Positions 57,973-64,000 of a stretch of 64,000 nt of DNA are shown here, piece after piece. The position numbers and the translations under genes were made by a program. Source of the stretch: Lacrimispora sp. 210928-DFI.3.58 (lineage in GTDB: Bacteria; Bacillota; Clostridia; Lachnospirales; Lachnospiraceae); contig NZ_JAJCIC010000004.1 of assembly GCF_020554865.1 (NCBI RefSeq), positions 62,001 through 126,000 on the forward strand, read 5' to 3'. Position 1 is the stretch's first letter. The number at the start of each line of letters is the position of its first letter. The notes under the pieces were generated by a model. The model was not told the origin of the DNA. It worked only from the letters and a program-made list of their open reading frames with translations, and made no database searches.

Positions 57973-60900
57973 CGAAAAATCAAACAGGGACAGCTGATTT
58001 GACTGAGGCAGGTCCTTTAACAATCCCAAATCTGCCATCAGGGAACAGAGGGTGCCGTTTACCTTTGTCCTGCTGCCAAAATCTTCAATGGACAGGAAGG
58101 GCCCGTCCTTTACTGCGTCCACCACAGCCTCCGCTGCTTTTTCTCCCAATCCGTCGATGCTGCTCAAGGAGGGCATCAGCTTTCCGTCTATGATCTGGAA
58201 ATGTCTTGCCTTTGCCCGGTAGATATCGATAGGGATAAAATCAAAGCCCCTCGCATACATTTCCTGGACAACACGCATATCCCGCAGGGTATCCTGCTCC
58301 TTCTTTGAGAGGGTATCGGCGCGTTTTTTATAGTCTGCCAGGTAGTACTCCAGCTTATCCCGCCCCTGGCACATGATCTCATAGGAAAACGCGCTGGCGC
58401 GGATACTGAAAAATGCCGCATAGTAAGCCAGCGGATAAAAGATCTTACAGTAGGCAATGCGCCAGGCCATCATGACATAGGCCGCCGCATGGGCTTTCGG
58501 GAACATGTATTTGATCTTCTTGCAGGACCAGATGTACCAGTCAGGCACACCGTGGGCCTTCATCTCCTCCTCCCACTCCGGTTTCAGTCCCTTTCCCTTT
58601 CGCACGCTCTCCATAATGGTAAAGGAAAGTCCCTGCTCCAGGCCCTGGGCAATGAGATAGACCATGATGTCGTCTCGTGTACAGATGGCTGTCTGAATGG
58701 TGGCCTTTCCCTCCTGGATCAGGGTCTGGGCATTGCCCAGCCACACGTCCGTACCGTGGGCCAGCCCCGCAATACGCACAAGGTCGGAGAAATACTTCGG
58801 CTTTGTATCAAGAAGCATCTGCATGGCGAAATCCGTGCCAAACTCCGGCACGCCCAGAGCCCCTAAGGGACAGCCTCCGATATCATCCGGCGTGATTCCC
58901 AGAGCGGAGGTATTTTGGAACAGGCTCATAACCTCCTTGCTGTCTAAGGGAATGTCCTTTACAGGGTCAATGCCTGTCAGGTCCTGGAGCATACGTATCA
59001 TGGTGGGATCATCGTGTCCCAGGATATCAAGCTTTAGCAGGTTATGGTCAATGGAATGATAGTCAAAATGGGTGGTCACCGTGGAGGTGGTCATATCGTT
59101 TGCCGGGTGCTGTACCGGGGTAAAAGAGTAGATCTCCTCACCAAGCGGAAGGACGATGATGCCTCCGGGATGCTGTCCCGTGGTGCGCCTTACTCCCACG
59201 CAGCCCTGGACAATGCGGTTGATCTCGCAGCCCCGCTTTCTGGTGCCGCGCTCCTCGTAGTACTTCTTCACATAGCCAAAGGCCGTCTTATCCGCCAGTG
59301 TGCCGATGGTGCCTGCACGGAAGGTCTGTCCCTTTCCGAAAATGACCTCGGTGTAATCATGGGCCTTACTCTGGTATTCACCGGAAAAGTTCAGGTCAAT
59401 ATCAGGCTCCTTATCTCCTTTAAAGCCCAAAAAGGTCTCAAAGGGGATGTCAAAGCCGTCCTTTTGAAGAGGAGTCCCGCACACCGGACAGTTCTTATCG
59501 GGCATATCACAGCCCGCCATGCCGGAGAACTTCTTTACCTCCTCAGAGTCAAAATCATAGTACCTGCATTTTGGACAGTGATAATGTGGGCTCAGGGGAT
59601 TTACCTCTGTGATACCTGACATGGTTGCCACAAAGGAGGAGCCTACGGAGCCTCGTGAGCCCACCAGATAGCCGTCCTCGTTGGACTTCCACACCAGCTT
59701 CTGTGCGATAATGTACATCACCGCAAAGCCGTTGGTGATGATGGAGTGCAGCTCCTTTTCCAGGCGGTCCACAACGATCTGGGGCAGGTCCTCCCCGTAC
59801 ATCTCATGGGCCCTGTCGTAGCAGATTTTTGTCAGCGTCTTATCAGAATCCGGGATGACCGGAGGGCATTTGTCAGGGCGCACAGGGGCAATCTTCTCAC
59901 ACATGTTAGCGATCTTCCTGGTATTGGTGACCACCACCTCGTAGGCCTTGTCCGGTCCCAGGTAGGAAAATTCCGATAACATTTCCTCTGTGGTGCGAAG
60001 ATACAAGGGTGCCTGGTCGTCAGAGTCCTTAAAGCCCTGGCCTGCCATGATAATGCGCCTGTAGACCTCGTCCTGGGGATCCAGAAAATGGACGTCACAG
60101 GTAGCGCATACCAGCTTGCCGAAATGCTCTCCCAATTCCACAATTTTTTTGTTGAGGTCAATCAGATCCTGCTCTGTCTTGACTGTGCTCTTCTCATCAC
60201 GGAGCATAAAGGCATTGTTCCCCAGAGGCTGTATCTCCAGATAGTCATAGAAATTCACCAGCCTTGCAATCTCCGTATCCGGCGCGCCGCGCAGCAATGC
60301 CTGGTACAGCTCTCCTGCCTCACAGGCAGAGCCGATGATCAGGCCCTCCCGGTACTTATCCAGAAGACTCTTCGGTATCCTGGGCCTTCTGGCATAATAC
60401 TCCAGATGTGACCAGCTCACCAGGCGGTACATGTTGATACGGCCAATGTCATTTTTCGCCAGGATAATGACATGATGGGTGGGAAGCTTCATGATCGCCT
60501 GGGCATCCATGGTGCTTAAGCCGTTTAACTGGTCCAGATCCTCGATACCGCGGTCACGGAGCATTTTCACAAAGACAGCAAATATCTCCGCTGTGGCCCC
60601 GGCATCATCTACTGCCCTGTGGTGGTTCTCCAGGGAAATGTTAAGGGCCTTTGCCACTGTGTCCAGCTTATAGCGGTTTAGGTTTGGAAGGAGCAGCCTT
60701 GCAATGGATACTGTATCCAGCACCGTGGGGTCAAAGGGGAGTCCCAATTCATCTGCAAAATGGCTGATAAATCCCACATCAAACCCAGCATTATGGGCTA
60801 CAAGGACAGAATCCCCCACAAACTCCAGAAATTCCGGCAATAATTTATCGATTTTTGGGTATGGAAGAACCATGGCATCGTTAATGCCCGTCAGCTTTTC

Positions 60901-62805
60901 AATGTCAAAGGGGATCGGCACATCCGGGTTTACAAAGGTGGAAAACCTGTCCGTGATCTTCCCGTCAGCTACCTTTACCGCACCGATCTCAATGATCTTG
61001 TTCTTCTGGGGGCTAAAGCCTGTGGTCTCAATGTCAAAGACCACGTAGGTGTCCGCAAAGCTCTGACCCTTTGGATTCTCCACCAGCTGTTTGGTATCGT
61101 CCACCAGATAGCCCTCCACGCCGTAGAGGATCTTGAAGCTATCTCCCTTGTCCAGAGCATGATTTGCGTCTGGGAAGGCCTGAACACAGCCGTGGTCCGT
61201 CACAGCCACTGCCGGCATCCCCCACTGCTTTGCCCGTTTAATGATGCTCTTGACCTCAGAGACGCCGTCCATATCACTCATCTTCGTATGGCAGTGGAGC
61301 TCCACCCTCTTTTCCAGGCTGGAGTCCATACGCTTACTGGTAAAGTCCTCGCCCTTTTTGATACCTACGATGGATCCCAAGGTCAGCTCGCCGTCAAATT
61401 TGTCAATGGTGGTAACGCCCTTGACCTTGATGAACATTCCCACATTAATGGCTGCCTTGACCTCGTTAAAGATCTCAGGGCGGATGAACATTTTCACTGT
61501 GATGGTGTCTGTAAAGTCTGTCACGTCAAAGGTCAGGATGAATTTTCCGCTGCGCAGCTCCCTGTTTTCACAGGTAAGGATCTGGCCCCGCAGAGTCACC
61601 TCGCCGATCTCTCCGTCGATCTTTTCGATCTCGATGAAATCATCCTCAAAATCACGGCCATAAAGCACATCTGGATTGTTGGAGCGCTTGACGGAATATT
61701 TCCGGTCTTCTCCAAAACCATTATCCCTGTCCTTTCCCCAGCCCTTTCTTCCTTTGCCCGGCTGAGGCTTTCCTACCTCCGGCTTCTTGCCTCTGCCGAG
61801 GATCTGACCGGAGGCCTTGGGATTCTGGGCACTTCCCGCCGGAGCGCCCGCACCATTTCCAAAGGCGGATGCATAGGCTGCCGCCGTATCCGCAGGGCTT
61901 AACGCCAGGCTGTCTCCCTCTTCTGCCAGACTGCCGTCTGCCGCCTGGGCCATGAGCATATCCCAGGGTGCGCTGTCATCTGAAGGTGCATTTCCACCCA
62001 TAAGGCCCTGGGCTGCATAGGATCCTCCCGGCATATTTTCTGCCTGGCCCGGCATTCCCGGCTGTATGCCTGCCATTCCCATGCTGCTTCCGTCCTGCGC
62101 TCCAACGCTTCCTTCCGGCATTCCGGCTCCCGGTGTTCCGGATCCGTTTTCTCCGGACTTTCCAGCTCCCGGCACTCCGGCTGCCGGCCTGGCGCTCATG
62201 CCGCCCATGGCCGCCAGCTCTTCCTTATGGTTATTCCAATAGATGGCCTGTGCCTCCCGCTCCAGCTTCTCCTCGATCAGCTGGCGCCTTCCATTATCCT
62301 TCTTTGGCACGAATTTGAACCGCACCTCCACCGGCAGCCCGCAGCGCTCCCCAAAGACCTTTTCCAGCACCCGCTTTAGCTCCGCTGTCTTATCGCGGTT
62401 CACCATGGTGTCCTCAATGGTCAGCACCATAATATCCTCTTTTTCAAAGGTAATCTCCGCCTTGCGGAACATGGTGTACTCGATGATGCTGTAATGCTTC
62501 AGCTCCAAAAGCAGGCTGTCTTTATACATCTGCAAAAGCTTTTGGGGCGTATACTGCTCCGACAGGCTGTAACGCTCCAAAAGCTTTATGGTGATCAGCT
62601 TGTCCGGGAAAAGCTGATCCTTGATGCCCTTTTCCAGATCATAGATATTCTGCTTATGGATAAGCCTGGTGCTCTTTATGTATACCCGAATAGAGCTTCT
62701 ATCCCTGGCAGAGGTGATCTTTTCTACCTGTGCCAGGCCTAAAAGCTCTTTTAACGGCTGGGCTATATTTAATGTAGGAAATACTTCCAGAAAATTCTTT
62801 GCCAT
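57970..62805 (-). CDS. polC: DNA polymerase III PolC-type, alpha subunit with proofreading exonuclease
   Basis: 1611 residues, longer than the usual 1430-1500. The order is: N-terminal domain (1-200), a Gly/Ala/Met/Pro-rich insertion (about 200-350), OB domain (about 395-475), PHP domain starting RVELHCHTKMSDMDG, the inserted DEDDh exonuclease starting VVFDIETTGF, then the polymerase core with catalytic Asps in PDIDLNF, and a closing SNQLSLFDFS. It is the main replicative polymerase of Bacillota. The insertion is unlike the rest and probably disordered. The stop codon lies in a repeat end. Confidence 0.96.
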   Translation of the reverse strand: MAKNFLEVFPTLNIAQPLKELLGLAQVEKITSARDRSSIRVYIKSTRLIHKQNIYDLEKGIKDQLFPDKLITIKLLERYSLSEQYTPQKLLQMYKDSLLLELKHYSIIEYTMFRKAEITFEKEDIMVLTIEDTMVNRDKTAELKRVLEKVFGERCGLPVEVRFKFVPKKDNGRRQLIEEKLEREAQAIYWNNHKEELAAMGGMSARPAAGVPGAGKSGENGSGTPGAGMPEGSVGAQDGSSMGMAGIQPGMPGQAENMPGGSYAAQGLMGGNAPSDDSAPWDMLMAQAADGSLAEEGDSLALSPADTAAAYASAFGNGAGAPAGSAQNPKASGQILGRGKKPEVGKPQPGKGRKGWGKDRDNGFGEDRKYSVKRSNNPDVLYGRDFEDDFIEIEKIDGEIGEVTLRGQILTCENRELRSGKFILTFDVTDFTDTITVKMFIRPEIFNEVKAAINVGMFIKVKGVTTIDKFDGELTLGSIVGIKKGEDFTSKRMDSSLEKRVELHCHTKMSDMDGVSEVKSIIKRAKQWGMPAVAVTDHGCVQAFPDANHALDKGDSFKILYGVEGYLVDDTKQLVENPKGQSFADTYVVFDIETTGFSPQKNKIIEIGAVKVADGKITDRFSTFVNPDVPIPFDIEKLTGINDAMVLPYPKIDKLLPEFLEFVGDSVLVAHNAGFDVGFISHFADELGLPFDPTVLDTVSIARLLLPNLNRYKLDTVAKALNISLENHHRAVDDAGATAEIFAVFVKMLRDRGIEDLDQLNGLSTMDAQAIMKLPTHHVIILAKNDIGRINMYRLVSWSHLEYYARRPRIPKSLLDKYREGLIIGSACEAGELYQALLRGAPDTEIARLVNFYDYLEIQPLGNNAFMLRDEKSTVKTEQDLIDLNKKIVELGEHFGKLVCATCDVHFLDPQDEVYRRIIMAGQGFKDSDDQAPLYLRTTEEMLSEFSYLGPDKAYEVVVTNTRKIANMCEKIAPVRPDKCPPVIPDSDKTLTKICYDRAHEMYGEDLPQIVVDRLEKELHSIITNGFAVMYIIAQKLVWKSNEDGYLVGSRGSVGSSFVATMSGITEVNPLSPHYHCPKCRYYDFDSEEVKKFSGMAGCDMPDKNCPVCGTPLQKDGFDIPFETFLGFKGDKEPDIDLNFSGEYQSKAHDYTEVIFGKGQTFRAGTIGTLADKTAFGYVKKYYEERGTRKRGCEINRIVQGCVGVRRTTGQHPGGIIVLPLGEEIYSFTPVQHPANDMTTSTVTTHFDYHSIDHNLLKLDILGHDDPTMIRMLQDLTGIDPVKDIPLDSKEVMSLFQNTSALGITPDDIGGCPLGALGVPEFGTDFAMQMLLDTKPKYFSDLVRIAGLAHGTDVWLGNAQTLIQEGKATIQTAICTRDDIMVYLIAQGLEQGLSFTIMESVRKGKGLKPEWEEEMKAHGVPDWYIWSCKKIKYMFPKAHAAAYVMMAWRIAYCKIFYPLAYYAAFFSIRASAFSYEIMCQGRDKLEYYLADYKKRADTLSKKEQDTLRDMRVVQEMYARGFDFIPIDIYRAKARHFQIIDGKLMPSLSSIDGLGEKAAEAVVDAVKDGPFLSIEDFGSRTKVNGTLCSLMADLGLLKDLPQSNQLSLFDFS

Positions 62806-62858
62806 AGATTCTTTCTTCTCTCACAAAACACGGCAGAAGGCCGCCGCCTTCGCCATTC

Positions 62859-62912
62859 TGCACAGAAAGGCTTGGGAGCCGTGCAAAAGGACCTGCTCCC
62901 ACTTTCTGTGCA
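62859..62912 (-). repeat. Hairpin between ispG and polC
   Basis: TGCACAGAAAG and CTTTCTGTGCA (11 bp) enclose a second stem, GGGAGC/GCTCCC. No T run follows, so it looks like an attenuator or processing structure rather than a full terminator. Confidence 0.6.
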
Positions 62913-62926
62913 ATTACATCGACGTG

Positions 62927-63991
62927 TCAATGCCCCTCTGCCATAGCGGAAAGTTCTGCCTTAAGAGCCGGCAAAAGCTCCTCCTCAGGAAGCTTCTTCA
63001 CGATCTCACCTTTTTTGATGAGCAGGCCCTCTCCTACGCCTCCGGCAATGCCGATATCCGCTTCCTTTGCCTCTCCGGGTCCATTTACTACGCAGCCCAT
63101 GACAGCTACCTTCACATCCAGGCTGTCAAACTCTGCCACCATGGTCTCCACTTTATTTGCAAGACCGATAAGGTCAATGCGGGTACGGCCGCAGGTGGGA
63201 CATGAAACCACCTCAATACCGCCCTTTCTAAGTCCAAGGGTACGAAGGATCAGCTTTGCCGTCTTAACCTCCTCCACCGGATCGCCGGTCAGGGATACGC
63301 GGATGGTATCGCCAATGCCTTCATGAAGGATGATCCCCAGTCCCACAGAGGATTTGATATTGCCGGAGGTCAGGGTTCCCGCTTCCGTAATCCCCACATG
63401 AAGGGGATGATCCGTCTTCTCCGATATGATCTCATGGGCCCTCACACACATGAGCACATCTGAGGACTTAATGCTGATGACCAGATTGTCATAGCCCATG
63501 CTCTCAATGAGGGCTGTTTTCTGAAGGGCGCTCTCCACGATCCCCTCTGCTGTGACGCCGCCGTACTTTGCCAGGATATCTTTTTCCAGGGAACCGCTGT
63601 TGACTCCCACACGGATGGGGATGCCGTACTCCCTTGCCTTATCCACAACTGCCTTTACGCGGCTGCTTTCACCAATATTTCCGGGATTGATGCGTATTTT
63701 ATCTGCACCGTTTTCAATTGCTGCGATGGCCAGCCTGTAATCAAAATGGATATCCGCCACCAGGGGAATGTGGATCTGCTTTTTGATCTCTGCCAGGGCT
63801 TTCGCAGCCTCCATGGTGGGGACTGCCACGCGGATGATCTCACAGCCAGCCTGCTCTAAGCGGTGTATCTGCGCTATGGTGTCCGCTGCATTTTCTGTCT
63901 TTGTATTGCACATGGACTGGATCAAAATGGGATTTCCCCCGCCGATGACCCGGTCTCCTATTTTCACGGTTCTTGTATGTTTTCTGTCCAT
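62927..63991 (-). CDS. ispG: 4-hydroxy-3-methylbut-2-en-1-yl diphosphate synthase
   Basis: 354 residues, the bacterial two-domain form. The TIM-barrel part has PILIQSMCNTKT and PLVADIHFDYRLA. The 4Fe-4S domain has the Cys ligands in SCPTCGRT and GCVVNGPGE. It converts MEcPP to HMBPP in the MEP isoprenoid pathway. It is upstream of polC on the same strand (121-bp gap with a hairpin). AGAAGAG lies before the ATG at the window edge. Confidence 0.97.
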   Translation of the reverse strand: MDRKHTRTVKIGDRVIGGGNPILIQSMCNTKTENAADTIAQIHRLEQAGCEIIRVAVPTMEAAKALAEIKKQIHIPLVADIHFDYRLAIAAIENGADKIRINPGNIGESSRVKAVVDKAREYGIPIRVGVNSGSLEKDILAKYGGVTAEGIVESALQKTALIESMGYDNLVISIKSSDVLMCVRAHEIISEKTDHPLHVGITEAGTLTSGNIKSSVGLGIILHEGIGDTIRVSLTGDPVEEVKTAKLILRTLGLRKGGIEVVSCPTCGRTRIDLIGLANKVETMVAEFDSLDVKVAVMGCVVNGPGEAKEADIGIAGGVGEGLLIKKGEIVKKLPEEELLPALKAELSAMAEGH

Positions 63992-64000
63992 CTCTTCTAT

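Noticed and set aside
1..64000. CRISPR arrays, insertion sequences with transposase, prophage or integrase genes
   Set aside because: No regularly spaced direct repeats and no transposase, integrase or phage protein was seen on either strand. The mobile-looking elements found have no coding capacity.

Overview
The window reads as a chromosomal segment of a spore-forming Bacillota, most likely Lachnospiraceae. The evidence is a PolC-type replicase, an alpha/beta-type small acid-soluble spore protein, GerW/YtfJ with its DUF2953 partner, a YlbJ-type sporulation membrane protein, strong AGGAGG ribosome sites, and gene orders known from Bacillus and clostridia (rpmB | asp23-fakA ... recG; rsmD-coaD; yicC-gmk-rpoZ-rimO-pgsA-cinA). 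No transposase, phage gene or CRISPR array was seen, and the species cannot be named from sequence alone.

Layout. 1-4.7 kb holds two rRNA-modification genes, an M23 peptidase, YlbJ and a MerR regulator. 4.8-11.1 kb is a five-gene plus-strand operon behind a MerR-type promoter with a 19-bp spacer: a DUF1566 lipoprotein, an MBOAT O-acyltransferase, a DHHW protein, a DUF4358/transglutaminase lipoprotein and a divergent DXS-like thiamine-diphosphate enzyme. 11.2-21.3 kb is housekeeping (coaD, rsmD, recG, ROK kinase, Bax-inhibitor-1, fakA-like/asp23, rpmB) plus an AIM24 protein, SASP and a nitroreductase. 21.4-30.3 kb carries tRNA-Val and a long minus-strand set gerW-DUF2953-two unknowns-cinA-pgsA-rimO-rpoZ-gmk-yicC. 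30.6-48.8 kb has rqcH, upp, topB, galM, asd, a ParC/ParE-like topoisomerase, tRNA-Gly, fbp and an AI-2E-family exporter. 49-53.2 kb is a CstA-type transporter with a LytS/LytR-type two-component system and tandem LytTR boxes in front of cstA. 53.3-57.8 kb has three tRNAs and a second MBOAT/SGNH pair with an NSS transporter. 57.9-64 kb is polC and ispG.

The least expected material is between genes. Several intergenic gaps hold long inverted-repeat elements. At four loci (about 28.1, 30.4, 44.7 and 57.96 kb) they share an end containing GTTCAG. Two of these are flanked by direct repeats of 8-11 bp and lie just upstream of the ribosome sites of rimO and rqcH, as recently moved non-autonomous elements would. 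A second repeat family (about 2.0 and 38.9 kb) shares both its termini, and a 25-bp block is shared between 22.2 and 38.8 kb. The best functional unknowns are the MerR-controlled envelope operon with its altered DXS paralogue, the disordered insertion in PolC, and two unrecognised proteins in the gerW-cinA gene set. All assignments come from reading sequence and motifs; no database search was run.
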